A stretch of DNA of 64,000 nt. It comes from Leptospiraceae bacterium. Its GTDB lineage: Bacteria > Spirochaetota > Leptospiria > Leptospirales > Leptonemataceae. Positions 54,227 through 63,816 of this stretch are shown one piece after another; position 1 is the stretch's first letter; the number at the start of each line of letters is the position of its first letter. The DNA is taken from assembly GCA_026005135.1 (NCBI GenBank), contig BPKM01000002.1, forward strand, positions 434,001 through 498,000. Reading direction: 5' to 3'. A program made the position numbers and the translations under genes. Under the pieces are notes generated by a model, which saw nothing but the letters and a program-made list of their open reading frames with translations, had not been told where the DNA came from and searched no databases.

Positions 54227-56014
54227 ATGGGTATAATAAAAAAATTAGATCCAGTCATAATTGATAGAATTGCAGCAGGAGAAGTAATAGAAAGACCTGC
54301 CTCTGTTGTTAAAGAACTTATAGAAAATAGTATTGATGCAAATGCAAAGAAAATAGAAATTTACACACTAAACGCTGGTATTAACGAAATTATTGTAAAA
54401 GATGATGGAGATGGTATCCTGACAGAGGATTTACCATTAACAATAGAAAAACATGCAACATCAAAAATTAAAACATTGCAGGATGTAGAAAAAATATTAT
54501 CCTTTGGATTTAGAGGAGAAGCCTTATCTTCTATTGCTTCTGTTTCTCTTTTAGAAATTCAATCAAAACATAAAAGCGAAAAAAAAGGTAATCAACTTAT
54601 TATAAGAGGAGGGGAAATGATTTCCTGTAAACCATATCCCTGTAATCAGGGTACAAAAATTATAGTTAAAGATTTATTTTATTCTACACCTGCTCGAAAA
54701 AAATATTTAAAAAGTGATGTAGCAGAAAATCGTGCTATTCTTAAAGAAATTATTAAGTTAACATTATCTAAACCAGAAATAGAATTTATTTATTTTCGTG
54801 ATCAAAAACAAATTTTTCATTTGCCATCTATTGCTTTTGAAGACTTACCAAAAAGAATTGATTTATTGTTCGAAAAACATTTTTCTGATTTATTAATTCC
54901 TTTATATTTTAAACAGGATGATTTAATCATAAAAGGCTGGATTGGAAAACCAAGAATACAAAGAACTATTACAGATCGACAATTTATTTTTTTTAATCAT
55001 AGACCTGTAGAAATTAAAAATTTAAAGTATATTATAAAAAATACTTATGGTGATCTATTACCAGATAATTCTCAGCCTATTTTTATTTTATTTTATGAAT
55101 TACCTCCTGATAAAATTGATGTAAATGTTCATCCTCAAAAAAAAGAAATTCGTATATTAGAAGAAAGTCAAATCTATCAATCTACAATAGAAGCCATACG
55201 AAAAACCCTTATACCAAATGTTCCATTAAATATAGAACCTTACGAAATAAAAAAACAATATGTATTAAATACAGATAAAGAATCAAAGAAAAAACAAAAT
55301 ATAAAAACAACACAAAAAGATATTTTATATCCCATAGAACAGGTTTTGAATATTAATGCTCCTTCTTATCAAATAAAAGAAGGCGGTGAAACAATAACAA
55401 TTGTAGAAAAAGAGGAATTAATTGAAAATACAAATCATTTTATTCCCTTAAAACATCTTGGTGTAATATTTGGTACCTATATTTTAGCTATAGGAAAAGA
55501 TGATTTATATATAATTGATCAACATACCGCACATGAAAGAATAAATTTCGAAAAAAAACGAAAAGAATTAGAGCAAAATTTATGGCAAAAACAAATTTTA
55601 CTTACACCTATTACCTTTCATTTAACACAGGAAGAACTGGATTTAATCGAAGAATATAAAGATCAACTAAATCAAATAGGATTTTCGTATGATTTATTTT
55701 CTAATAATACTATTGTAATACGAGAAATTCCAGACTATTTAGATATTGGAAAAGAAAAAGAAATATTTATAAAATTAATTCAATTATTAGAAAAAGGATA
55801 TAATTATATTAAGCTTTACGAAGAGTATGCAGCATTAAAAGCATGTAAGGCTTCTATTAGAAAAAATGATATTGTTTCTCCAGATGTTATTTCTAAGATC
55901 TTAGTTGATTTATCTAAATGCGAAGAACCTTCTCGATGCCCTCATGGTAGGCCTACTATGCTAAAAATTTCGAGAAGTAAACTGGATTATTTATTTTATC
56001 GTACAGGTTTTTAA
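54227..56014 (+). CDS. mutL: DNA mismatch repair protein MutL
   Basis: 595 residues from ATG 54227, chosen because homologues begin MGIIKKLDP; an in-frame ATG lies 12 nt earlier. The GHKL ATPase shows ENSIDANA, DDGDGI, KHATSKI and GFRGEALSSIASV. The C-terminal domain carries the endonuclease metal site DQHTAHERINFE and RCPHGRPTM. It is thus a nicking-type MutL, as in bacteria without MutH. The central linker is short and Lys-rich. The gene appears intact, so mismatch repair loss is not the reason for the frameshifts elsewhere. Confidence 0.95.
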   Translation: MGIIKKLDPVIIDRIAAGEVIERPASVVKELIENSIDANAKKIEIYTLNAGINEIIVKDDGDGILTEDLPLTIEKHATSKIKTLQDVEKILSFGFRGEALSSIASVSLLEIQSKHKSEKKGNQLIIRGGEMISCKPYPCNQGTKIIVKDLFYSTPARKKYLKSDVAENRAILKEIIKLTLSKPEIEFIYFRDQKQIFHLPSIAFEDLPKRIDLLFEKHFSDLLIPLYFKQDDLIIKGWIGKPRIQRTITDRQFIFFNHRPVEIKNLKYIIKNTYGDLLPDNSQPIFILFYELPPDKIDVNVHPQKKEIRILEESQIYQSTIEAIRKTLIPNVPLNIEPYEIKKQYVLNTDKESKKKQNIKTTQKDILYPIEQVLNINAPSYQIKEGGETITIVEKEELIENTNHFIPLKHLGVIFGTYILAIGKDDLYIIDQHTAHERINFEKKRKELEQNLWQKQILLTPITFHLTQEELDLIEEYKDQLNQIGFSYDLFSNNTIVIREIPDYLDIGKEKEIFIKLIQLLEKGYNYIKLYEEYAALKACKASIRKNDIVSPDVISKILVDLSKCEEPSRCPHGRPTMLKISRSKLDYLFYRTGF

Positions 56015-56016
56015 AA

Positions 56017-56730
56017 TTAAATTTTTTGTAGAATATTTATAATTCCATATATTACACCCATTAAGGTTGCCATTTGACTAAGCCAGAATAAAAAAGACCA
56101 TTTTAATAAAGAAGTTTTTACCTGTTCAATTCTTAATTCCAGTTCTTTTTTTGTCGTTTCTATTTTGCCTTCTAATTCTTTTTTAGTGGTTTCAATTTTT
56201 CCTTCTAGTTCTTTCTTAGTAATTTCTATTTTGCCTTCTAATTCTTTTTTAGTGGTTTCAATTTTTCCTTCTAGTTCTTTCTTGGTAATTTCTATTTTAC
56301 CTTCTAATTCTTTTTTAGTGGTTTCTATTTTTCCTTCCAGCTCTATTTTCGTCGTTTCAATTTTACCTACTAAATCTGTTTTAGTAGTTTCGATTTTATC
56401 ATCAAGTTCTTTCCGAACATATTCAATTTTTAATTCAATTTCTTTGATTTGCTTTTCTAATTCTTTTTTTGTAGTTTCAATTTTTCCATCGAGTTCTTTC
56501 TTAGAAGTTTCAATTTTACCTTCTAACTCTTTTAACTTTATAAGAGTAGTGGATTCAAGTTGTTTGATTTGTAATTCTAATTGTTTTTTTGCAAGTTCTA
56601 TATCATCCTTAGTAGAAACGTTTTGTAACTTTTCATGGAATTTCTCTACAAATTCGGCAAATTCAAATAATACTTCTGCTTTTTGGGGTTCGTCTTTAAA
56701 TGCATTATATATTTTAGTGGCATAAGACAT
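56017..56730 (-). CDS. coiled-coil protein with 11-residue repeats and C-terminal membrane anchor
   Basis: 237 residues. After an N-terminal helical head (FAEFVEKFHEKLQNV), about 140 residues consist of the unit KKELEGKIETT repeated, with I/T alternation in neighbouring copies giving a 22-residue (66-bp) superperiod. One transmembrane helix closes the protein (WSFLFWLSQMATLMGVIYGI). The arrangement resembles DUF1640/CCDC90-like tail-anchored coiled coils. The repeats invite copy-number change. It is convergent with mutL (2-nt gap). Confidence 0.7.
   Translation of the reverse strand: MSYATKIYNAFKDEPQKAEVLFEFAEFVEKFHEKLQNVSTKDDIELAKKQLELQIKQLESTTLIKLKELEGKIETSKKELDGKIETTKKELEKQIKEIELKIEYVRKELDDKIETTKTDLVGKIETTKIELEGKIETTKKELEGKIEITKKELEGKIETTKKELEGKIEITKKELEGKIETTKKELEGKIETTKKELELRIEQVKTSLLKWSFLFWLSQMATLMGVIYGIINILQKI
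56150..56350. repeat. 33-bp tandem repeats in the coiled-coil gene
   Basis: Reading on the plus strand, TTCTTTTTTAGTGGTTTC and near copies recur every 33 bp, with a 66-bp higher-order unit of near-identical sequence. The array encodes the 11-residue protein repeat. Confidence 0.75.
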
Positions 56731-56816
56731 ACAGTAAATATAATTATTATGATTATAAAAGTCAAATATTTTAAAAAATACATTGATTATTTGTAATTGA
56801 AAAAAAAATATAATCT

Positions 56817-58224
56817 ATGATTCGATTTACTGGTACCTATACAGATTTATATGAATTAACCATGGCGCAGGTTTATTATTATGAAGGTTTATATACTAAA
56901 CAGGCTACATTTGATTATTTTTTTCGTAATTTACCTTATGATGGAGGATTTGCTATTTTTTGTGGTTTAGAAGATTTATTAGATATTTTAGAAAATTTAG
57001 AATTTACAAAAGAAGATATTGATTATTTATATAGTATAGGTTTTAAAAAAGAATTTTTAGAATATTTAAAGAATTTTCGTTTTAATGGAACTATTTATTC
57101 TTGCTATGAAGGCCAGATTGTATTTCCCTTAGAATCCGTTTTACAGGTAGAAGGGAATTTAGTCGAAGCACAGATAATAGAAACCTTATTATTGAATATA
57201 TTAAATTTCGAAACATTAATAGCAACAAAAGCGGCAAGGATTTCTTATATTGCACAAAATACAAGTTCTTGCAGATTTTGGTTTAAGACGTGCTCAGGGT
57301 CCAGGTGGATATTATGCTACAAGAGCTATAATGGTAGGTGGCTTTCATTCTACTAGTAATGTAGTAGCTGCAAAGGATTTTCATATACAGGCAACTGGAA
57401 CGATGGCACATTCATTTATACAGAGTTATGAAGATGAATTAACTGCTTTTCGCACTTACGCGAAATATAATCCAGAGAATTGTGTTTTATTAATAGATAC
57501 CTATGATACTTTAAATAGTGGTCTACCCAATGCTATAAAAGTTGCTAAAGAATTAGAGGAACAGGGTTATAGATTAAAAGCAATTCGAATTGATAGTGGC
57601 GATCTTGCCTATTTATCTAAGGAATGTCGTAAAAGACTTGATAAAGAAAATTTAAATTATGTAAAGATAGTCGTTTCTAATCAATTAGATGAATATGTAA
57701 TAAAAAGTTTATTGGAACAAAATGCACCAATAGATATTTTTGGAGTAGGAACAAAATTAATTGTAGGAATACCAGATGCTGCTTTAGACGGTGTATATAA
57801 ACTAACTGTTTTTAATAAAGAACCGAGAATAAAAGTCTCTAATAGTTTAACAAAAACTACGATTCCGGGAAATAAGCAAATCTATCGAATTATTCATAAT
57901 GACGAATGGATAGGAGATGTAATTTCGTTTAGAGATGAATCAATAGAAGATTTAAAAGAAATGCATCATCCCTTTGATCCTTTAAAAAAAATGCAAATTA
58001 GTGAATATAATAAAATACCTTTACTATATAAAGTGATGGAAAATGGAAAAAGGACTATTCCTAAAAAAACTATTCAGGAAATTGCTGATTTTTCTAAAAA
58101 ACAATTAGAACAACTTTCAGAAGAATATAAACGCTTTGTCAATCCTCATATCTATAAAGTAGGTTTAAGCTCAAAGTTATATTATGTAAGAGAAAATTTA
58201 ATAAAAAAATATAAAAAGAATTGA
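56817..58224 (+). pseudogene. pncB: nicotinate phosphoribosyltransferase, interrupted by one frameshift
   Basis: It makes nicotinate mononucleotide from nicotinate and PRPP. Frame one (56817 to about 57262) encodes FTGTYTDLYELTMAQVYYYE, DYFFRNLPYDGGFAIFCGL and TLLLNILNFETLIATKAAR. Frame two encodes VLADFGLRRAQGPGGYYATR, ATGTMAHSFIQSYEDE, IRIDSGDLAYLSKE and DIFGVGTKL. Deleting one A of the AA pair at 57263-57264 gives a continuous YIAQNTVLADFGLRRAQG. All active-site motifs are then present, and the total of about 468 codons suits the family. pncA follows 46 nt later, so this is an NAD-salvage operon. An assembly insertion is a likely cause of the break. Confidence 0.85.
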
Positions 58225-58270
58225 AGTTTTATTATAATTTTTTTATATTAAGAAATAAATGGAGGTTTAT

Positions 58271-58882
58271 ATGAAAACGTTAATTTTAATTGATGTTCAA
58301 AACGATTTTATGCCTTATGGAGCATTGCCAGTAGCAGAAGGGGATCAAATAGTTCCAGTAATAAATCGTATAATTGACAAATTTGATCTTGTTGTAGCAA
58401 CACAGGATTGGCATCCTAAAAATCATATTAGTTTTGCCAGTAACCATCAGGGAAAAAAACCATTTGAGGTTATTGATTTAGAGGGATTTCAACAAACTCT
58501 TTGGCCTGATCATTGTGTTCAGGGTTCAAAAGGAGCAGAGTTTCATCCTGATTTAAATACAAAACCTATAGAAGCAATATTTAGAAAAGGAACCAATCCC
58601 GAAATTGATAGTTATAGTGGTTTCTATGATAATTTACATAAAAAAAGTACAGGTCTTGCAGGTTATTTAAAAGAAAAAAAAGCAGAAGAATTATATTTTG
58701 CAGGACTTGCAGCAGATTACTGTGTTTATTATTCTATAATAGATGCTGTAAACGAAGGTTTTAAAGTGACTTTTATTGAAGATGCAACAAGAGCAATAGA
58801 TAAAGATAATTTTAATCAAAAGATAAAAAAAGAATTATTGAAAAAAAATGTAAAAATCATAAAAAGCGAAGATATAAAATGA
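58271..58882 (+). CDS. pncA: nicotinamidase
   Basis: It hydrolyses nicotinamide to nicotinate, feeding the PncB step upstream. 203 residues from ATG 58271, which has GGAGG 8 nt before it; an upstream in-frame ATG (58259) overlaps that site. The catalytic Asp is in LIDVQNDFM. Metal ligands are in ATQDWHPKNHISFA, the Lys is in FRKGTNPEIDSYSGF, and the nucleophile Cys is in GLAADYCVYYS. It overlaps the epimerase gene by 4 nt. Confidence 0.95.
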   Translation: MKTLILIDVQNDFMPYGALPVAEGDQIVPVINRIIDKFDLVVATQDWHPKNHISFASNHQGKKPFEVIDLEGFQQTLWPDHCVQGSKGAEFHPDLNTKPIEAIFRKGTNPEIDSYSGFYDNLHKKSTGLAGYLKEKKAEELYFAGLAADYCVYYSIIDAVNEGFKVTFIEDATRAIDKDNFNQKIKKELLKKNVKIIKSEDIK

Positions 58883-59820
58883 TTACTTTAAATAATTCTA
58901 TTTTTCTTGTTGAAATTTTAGATGATTGTGGGTTTACAATTTCTCAGATATATTATAAAGAAAATTCTATTTTGTATTTTCCTTTTTCGGAAAAAGAATA
59001 TAAAGGAAATAAGGAATTAGCAGGGATTCCTTTTTTGTATCCTTTTGCGAATAGAATTGCTCGTAAAGAATTTTATTTAGAAGGAAAATTAATACAAATT
59101 TCTAAAGATTATTCTTTTTTTGATCCCAACGATTTACCTATACATGGTTTTTTATTAAAATCATCTTACTGGAACATAAAAGAAAAAAAAGACAATTATA
59201 TAATTGCGAAACTTGATTTTAAAAATAATCATCTTTTTGAATTATTTCCGTTTAAGCATAGTATTGAATATAAAATTGAGTTAAAAGAAAATCAAATTCA
59301 TTTTTATATTACTATCATACCAGAAGAAAATATACCTGTATCGTTTGGTTTTCATCCTTATTTTTTATTACATCACCATAAATCTGATATTAAACTTATA
59401 TTACCAGCTAAAAAATTTATAAAAACAGATGAAAAATTACTTCCAACAGGACAACTTCTTTCTATGGAAGATTTTTTCGAACAATATCATATTTTATCTA
59501 AAAAAGTATCCGAAGGTTATATTTTTTCTGTAAATCATTTTTTTGATTATGGTTTTACTGATTTTTTTATAAATAATAATTATAATAAAATACAATTTAT
59601 ACAGAAAAATTATAATTTAAATATTAATATGGATAAGAATTATAAAGTATGTCAGATCTATTCTCCTTTAGAAAGTAATTTTATTTGTATTGAACCAATG
59701 CTTACAGAAACGAATGCATTTTTAACGAACAATTATATTTTAGTTAAAGAAAAACAAATTTTTCATTTTTATATAGAAATTAATGTAAGTGACGAAATAC
59801 AATTAAACCATAACAGGTAA
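58879..59820 (+). CDS. aldose 1-epimerase family protein
   Basis: 313 residues. GalM-like motifs are IPFLYPFANRIA, DLPIHGFLLKSSYW (first catalytic His) and PVSFGFHPYFLLHH (second His region). The C-terminus LESNFICIEPMLTETNAF contains the expected Glu. It interconverts sugar anomers in the cytoplasm. It is translationally coupled to pncA, though the functions look unrelated. It overlaps the convergent prenyltransferase gene by 41 bp at the 3' end. Confidence 0.88.
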   Translation: MITLNNSIFLVEILDDCGFTISQIYYKENSILYFPFSEKEYKGNKELAGIPFLYPFANRIARKEFYLEGKLIQISKDYSFFDPNDLPIHGFLLKSSYWNIKEKKDNYIIAKLDFKNNHLFELFPFKHSIEYKIELKENQIHFYITIIPEENIPVSFGFHPYFLLHHHKSDIKLILPAKKFIKTDEKLLPTGQLLSMEDFFEQYHILSKKVSEGYIFSVNHFFDYGFTDFFINNNYNKIQFIQKNYNLNINMDKNYKVCQIYSPLESNFICIEPMLTETNAFLTNNYILVKEKQIFHFYIEINVSDEIQLNHNR

Positions 59821-60697
59821 TCAACCATAAAAATATAATTACAGGTAAGAAAGGATCTGCTAATAAGACATCAGAAGGATTTCCTTCTACATTATTGGGA
59901 TCATCTAATAAGGTATAATATCGAAAAATACCCATAACAACAAAAGGTATTGTCCAGTAAAGATTTGCATCAGAATGTGTTCCAGTAATTGTATAAAGAG
60001 AATAAGTCATAATAGAAAGTCCTGCAGAAATATCAATAAAACTTTTTAAAGATTCCCTTCTATATTGACCGCCAATCATTTCTTCAGCTGGTGCAAAGGT
60101 AATTTCAAAAAATCGCTTATAAAATCCTAAAAATAAAGCGATAAAAAAAGTTGTACTAATTAACCAGGGACTTGCAGGTATATTCATCGCATAAGAACCG
60201 TAGAGAACTCTTAGAACAAATCCAACAGCAATCAAAAATACATCTAATAATAAAATTTTTTTGGCTCCAAAAGAATAAAAAACATTCATGATAAAATAAA
60301 TGATAATTAAACTAAATGCTGATGGGTTAAATTTAATTGATAAAAGAGAAGAAAAGAAAATTAATATTACAAAAAGAAAAATAGCTTCTATAGGAGAAAC
60401 CTGTCCGCTTGCTAAAGGACGATTTCTTTTTTTTGGATCCAGTTTATCAATTTCTTTATCTTTCCAATCATTTAAAATATAAATGGAACTTGCAATAAAA
60501 GAAAAAGCAAAAAATGCGCGAATTAAATCAATGTATATATTTAAAGAATCTTTTGAAAAAGGATCAAATGCTAATTGTATCGCTTCTTTAGAAAAGACAA
60601 AAGGTAAAAATACAAAACCACTTTTTGTCCATTGATAAACACGGATTAATTTAATATATAATTTAATTTTTTCGAAGATTTTCATTAGAAAATTCAA
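59780..60697 (-). CDS. UbiA-family polyprenyl-phosphate phosphoribosyltransferase-like protein
   Basis: 305 residues with about eight membrane helices. First Asp-rich motif NDWKDKEIDKLDPKKRNRPL. The second site is in the YRRESLKSFIDISAG region. The sequence is closest in style to decaprenyl-phosphate phosphoribosyltransferase (DPPR synthase), which makes the lipid precursor of arabinose donors. Several diderms carry this family in surface-glycan pathways. Prenylation of another acceptor cannot be excluded. The start may be ATG 60695-60697 or the Met five codons in. Confidence 0.85.
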   Translation of the reverse strand: MNFLMKIFEKIKLYIKLIRVYQWTKSGFVFLPFVFSKEAIQLAFDPFSKDSLNIYIDLIRAFFAFSFIASSIYILNDWKDKEIDKLDPKKRNRPLASGQVSPIEAIFLFVILIFFSSLLSIKFNPSAFSLIIIYFIMNVFYSFGAKKILLLDVFLIAVGFVLRVLYGSYAMNIPASPWLISTTFFIALFLGFYKRFFEITFAPAEEMIGGQYRRESLKSFIDISAGLSIMTYSLYTITGTHSDANLYWTIPFVVMGIFRYYTLLDDPNNVEGNPSDVLLADPFLPVIIFLWLITCYGLIVFRHLH

Positions 60698-60826
60698 ATA
60701 ATTTTAATAAGTAAACAAGTCAATTAAGAACTAAATAGAATATATTTATGGATAAATAAATTAATACCTTAAAATCATAAATTGAAACTTTTTTTCTAAT
60801 TTGAGTTCAATATTGTGATTTTTTTA

Positions 60827-60855
60827 TTGACTGACCGAACAGTCAGTATTATTTT
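60827..60855 (+). promoter_or_regulatory. promoter with embedded TetR-type operator
   Basis: TTGACT (60827-60832), 17-nt spacer, TATTTT (60850-60855). The palindrome ACTGAC/GTCAGT with a 6-nt centre (60830-60847) fills the spacer. This is the classical placement for autorepression by the TetR protein whose ATG lies 6 nt after the -10, so its mRNA is probably leaderless. Confidence 0.75.
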
Positions 60856-60861
60856 TTTTAT

Positions 60862-61533
60862 ATGATTTTGAATAATGATTCTTTAAATAAAAGAAAAACT
60901 CTAACAAAGAAGAATAAAAAAGAACAAACAAAAAAAATACTTTCTTCCGAAGAAAGTATAGAACGTTTAATTTTAGCATCGATAGATTGTGTTGCGAAAT
61001 ATGGTTATAATGGTGCATCAACTCAGAAAATTGCTCAATTAGCAAATGTTTCAAAATCATTAATTCATTATCATTTTAAAACAAAAGAAGATTTATTATT
61101 AAAATCATTAAACTATTTTGCAAATGAAATTGCAGAAGAAATCAAACAAAAAATTAATAATTATGAACCTTCTATAGAAACAGCGATTATAGCAGCAAAA
61201 GAATTATATCGTAGTTTAATAGCAAATAAAACAAGAGCTGCTTTTTTTGTAGAAATGTATTCCAATGCTATTCATAATAAAAGATTCAGAAAGAAATTAC
61301 AATCATATCATAAATTTGAAGAGGAACTTATTTTTGATGTTATTTATAAAGCATTATATCCATTAGAAAATCATTTAATAATCTCTTTAAGAGAACTGGC
61401 AAAAGTTTTTCAAACCATTATGCTTGGTTTAACTGTACAAAGTGTTTTAGAATTAAGCGAAGAAGATTTACAAAATCGTCTCGATACTTTATTAAAAATT
61501 TTAACAACTGTACTACTTAATTATAAAAAATAA
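60862..61533 (+). CDS. TetR/AcrR-family regulator
   Basis: 223 residues. A basic N-terminal extension of about 30 residues precedes the TetR HTH (ILASIDCVAKYGYNGASTQK, IAQLANVSKSLIHYHFKTKE). An all-helical ligand domain follows (FFVEMYSNAIHNKRFRKKL). It probably represses its own promoter and the hydroxylase gene 18 nt downstream until a hydrocarbon or fatty-acyl ligand binds. The ligand is inferred from context only. Confidence 0.9.
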   Translation: MILNNDSLNKRKTLTKKNKKEQTKKILSSEESIERLILASIDCVAKYGYNGASTQKIAQLANVSKSLIHYHFKTKEDLLLKSLNYFANEIAEEIKQKINNYEPSIETAIIAAKELYRSLIANKTRAAFFVEMYSNAIHNKRFRKKLQSYHKFEEELIFDVIYKALYPLENHLIISLRELAKVFQTIMLGLTVQSVLELSEEDLQNRLDTLLKILTTVLLNYKK

Positions 61534-61551
61534 ATGGACCGGAGGGTGTAT

Positions 61552-62679
61552 ATGTTTAAGTATTTAAAATTTTATATAACACCGTTACTTTTTGCGGTGT
61601 TATTACCATTGGTTTTTTTAGGGGGAGCCTGGTTATGGTTTCCAGTTTTAGCGATTTCTCTTATTATGGTTGTCGGTGATGCTATAACAGGGGATGATTA
61701 TAGTGTTCATGAATACAAATATCCCCAATTATTGAATATTCCTCTATATTTAACATTACCAGTTTGTCTTATTGGTCTTGCAATTCTTGCCTGGTTTGCG
61801 CAAAGTGGGGATCAGGATTTCTTAAAGATTGGAACTTTAATGCAGTCTCTTACTGGAATTGATGTTTTCGAAGCACGTGCAAATACAAAATGGTACCACT
61901 TATTGGGTGGAGCAATAACAGTAGGATTTGTAACAGGTGGTTATGGAATCAATGTTGGACATGAATTAACCCATAGAACATGGGATAAATTTGCCTGGAT
62001 CTGGGGTAGATGGATTTTAGCAACAGCGAATACAACAGATTTTTCTTTAGAACATGTTTATGGTCATCACGAAACAGTTGGAACAATGGTAGATCCAGCT
62101 ACTGCAAGAAGAGGAGAAAATGTATATAAATTTATTATTCGTTCCTGGTGGGGAAGTAATAGAAATGCATGGAAAATGGAAAAAGAACGATTAAAGAAAA
62201 AAGGACTTCCTGTAATCAGTCCTTATAATCAGGTAATACGCGGACATTTAATGAGTCTTACTTTAGTTATAATTTTCTATTATGCAGCTGGTTGGTTAGG
62301 TGTTGCTCTTTATATGATTCAAGCAACATGGGCTAGAACTTTATTAGAAATTGTGAATTATATGGAACATTATGGTTTAGTTCGAGTACCAGGAGCTCCT
62401 GTTGAACCAAAACATTCCTGGAATACAAATAAACGTGTTTCCAGCTTAATACTATTTTCTTTAACAAGACATTCTGCACATCACGAAAAAGGAGATTTAC
62501 CATTCTGGGTTTTAAATCCTTATCCAGAAGCACCAGAAATGCCATTTGGTTATCTTACAACCATTTATGTATGTATGATACCACCATTATGGTATAAAAT
62601 AATCAATCCTAAATTAAAAGAATGGGACGAAAAATATGCAAGTCCAGAAGAATTAAAATTACTTAGAAGAATATTATAA
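61552..62679 (+). CDS. alkB: AlkB/XylM-family membrane di-iron hydroxylase
   Basis: 375 residues from ATG 61552, with GGAGG 8 nt upstream; an earlier in-frame ATG (61534) overlaps the Shine-Dalgarno sequence. The three His boxes are complete: GHELTHRTWDKF, EHVYGHHETVGT and LTRHSAHHEKGD. NYMEHYGLVRV is also present, and about six membrane helices. It hydroxylates terminal or benzylic C-H bonds of hydrocarbons with O2. The partner is not a rubredoxin but a ferredoxin-reductase fusion encoded 60 nt downstream, as in xylene monooxygenase XylMA. Alkane against alkylaromatic specificity cannot be decided here. Confidence 0.92.
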   Translation: MFKYLKFYITPLLFAVLLPLVFLGGAWLWFPVLAISLIMVVGDAITGDDYSVHEYKYPQLLNIPLYLTLPVCLIGLAILAWFAQSGDQDFLKIGTLMQSLTGIDVFEARANTKWYHLLGGAITVGFVTGGYGINVGHELTHRTWDKFAWIWGRWILATANTTDFSLEHVYGHHETVGTMVDPATARRGENVYKFIIRSWWGSNRNAWKMEKERLKKKGLPVISPYNQVIRGHLMSLTLVIIFYYAAGWLGVALYMIQATWARTLLEIVNYMEHYGLVRVPGAPVEPKHSWNTNKRVSSLILFSLTRHSAHHEKGDLPFWVLNPYPEAPEMPFGYLTTIYVCMIPPLWYKIINPKLKEWDEKYASPEELKLLRRIL

Positions 62680-62691
62680 AAAATACAATAT

Positions 62692-62720
62692 AAAGATGGC
62701 TGCATAAAGCCATCTTTTTT
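62692..62720 (+). terminator. intrinsic terminator between hydroxylase and reductase
   Basis: Perfect 9-bp stem AAAGATGGC/GCCATCTTT with an 8-nt loop, followed by five more T residues. It would reduce expression of the reductase relative to the hydroxylase unless read through. Confidence 0.85.
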
Positions 62721-62738
62721 TAAATATAGGAAGGTGTT

Positions 62739-63815
62739 ATGAATATTCTTGGCTTTTTTAAAAAGCAAAAAATTACTCCAAAAGTTAAAATTTTGCCCAT
62801 CCATATTGAATGCGAAATTGATCCCCAAAAGACCATTTTACAATCCTTACTAGATCAAGGAATTCAATATCCTCATAATTGTCGTGTAGGGAGCTGTACA
62901 ACATGTGCATCCAAATTAGTTGAAGGTAAAGTAAAAGAATTAACAGATAAGGCATTTGTTTTATCCGAAGAACAATTGAAAGAAAATTATATTCTTGTTT
63001 GTCAATCTATACCAAAATCAGAATGGTTAGTGATAGAAAATCCTAAACTAGAAGAAAAACAAAGTAGAATAAAAGCAGAAATAATCGAAAAAAAATTATT
63101 AACACATGATATTATAGAATTAACAATATTATTAGAAAAATCTATATATTATAAAGCTGGACAATATATAAATTTTATCTTTGATTGGTTAGATAGACCA
63201 AGAAGTTATTCTATGGCGAATCGACCTAATAGTAAAGGCTCAAAACAATTAAAGTTTTTTATTAGATATGTTCCGAAAGGAAAATTTACAGAATGGTTAT
63301 TTAATACTGAAGAAATTAATTGGTACACAATTTTTTGTATCGCAACCGGAGGGGAATTTTTATTTACGAAATTCGAAGTAAACCTATTCTATTTGTAGCA
63401 GGTGGTTCTGGTCTTGCACCAATTTTTTCTATTCTCGAAGATGTTATATTTAATCAAGATGTAGAAATAAATAAAAAACAGATATATAGAGATGTTATTT
63501 TATTATTTGGTGTAAGAACTCAAAAAGATCTTTATAAATTAGAAGAATTAGAAAACTTTAAAAATTATTGGAAAGGAAAGTTCAAAGTGATACCAGTTCT
63601 TTCGGAAGAAAAAGACTCCCAATTGGAATGGAGAAACTGGATATGTTCATGAAATATTAAATAAAGTTGAAAATATAAAAGATTCTCAACTATATATGTG
63701 TGGTCCTCCTATTATGATAGATAAATGCATTGAAGTGGTAAAAAATCATGGATTAACTTCAGACGAAATATTCTTTGATAAATTTACAGATACAAGCCAT
63801 ATTATAAAAAGATAA
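62739..63815 (+). pseudogene. XylA-like [2Fe-2S] ferredoxin - FAD/NAD(P)H reductase fusion, with three frame breaks
   Basis: Electron donor for the hydroxylase. The start has GGAAGG 8 nt before it. The ferredoxin domain carries Cys ligands in YPHNCRVGSCTTCASK and LVCQS. The reductase carries RPRSYSMANRP (FAD), FVAGGSGLAPIFS (NAD) and LYMCGPPIMIDKC. The reading frame breaks three times. Removing one T at 63320-63321 gives EEINGTQFFVSQPEGNFYLR. Removing one A at 63376-63377 gives LRNSSKPILFVAGG. Removing one T at 63623-63624 gives DSQWNGETGYVHEI, then open to the stop at 63815. The repaired protein of about 357 residues matches XylA-type reductases in order and length. Three equivalent one-base duplications in 300 bp suggest sequence errors rather than decay. 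Confidence 0.8.
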
Positions 63816-63816
63816 A

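Noticed and set aside
56165-56725. 186-codon plus-strand frame with repeated Ser/Phe/Val segments
   Set aside because: It is antisense to the KKELEGKIETT coiled-coil repeats; its periodicity is inherited from that gene.
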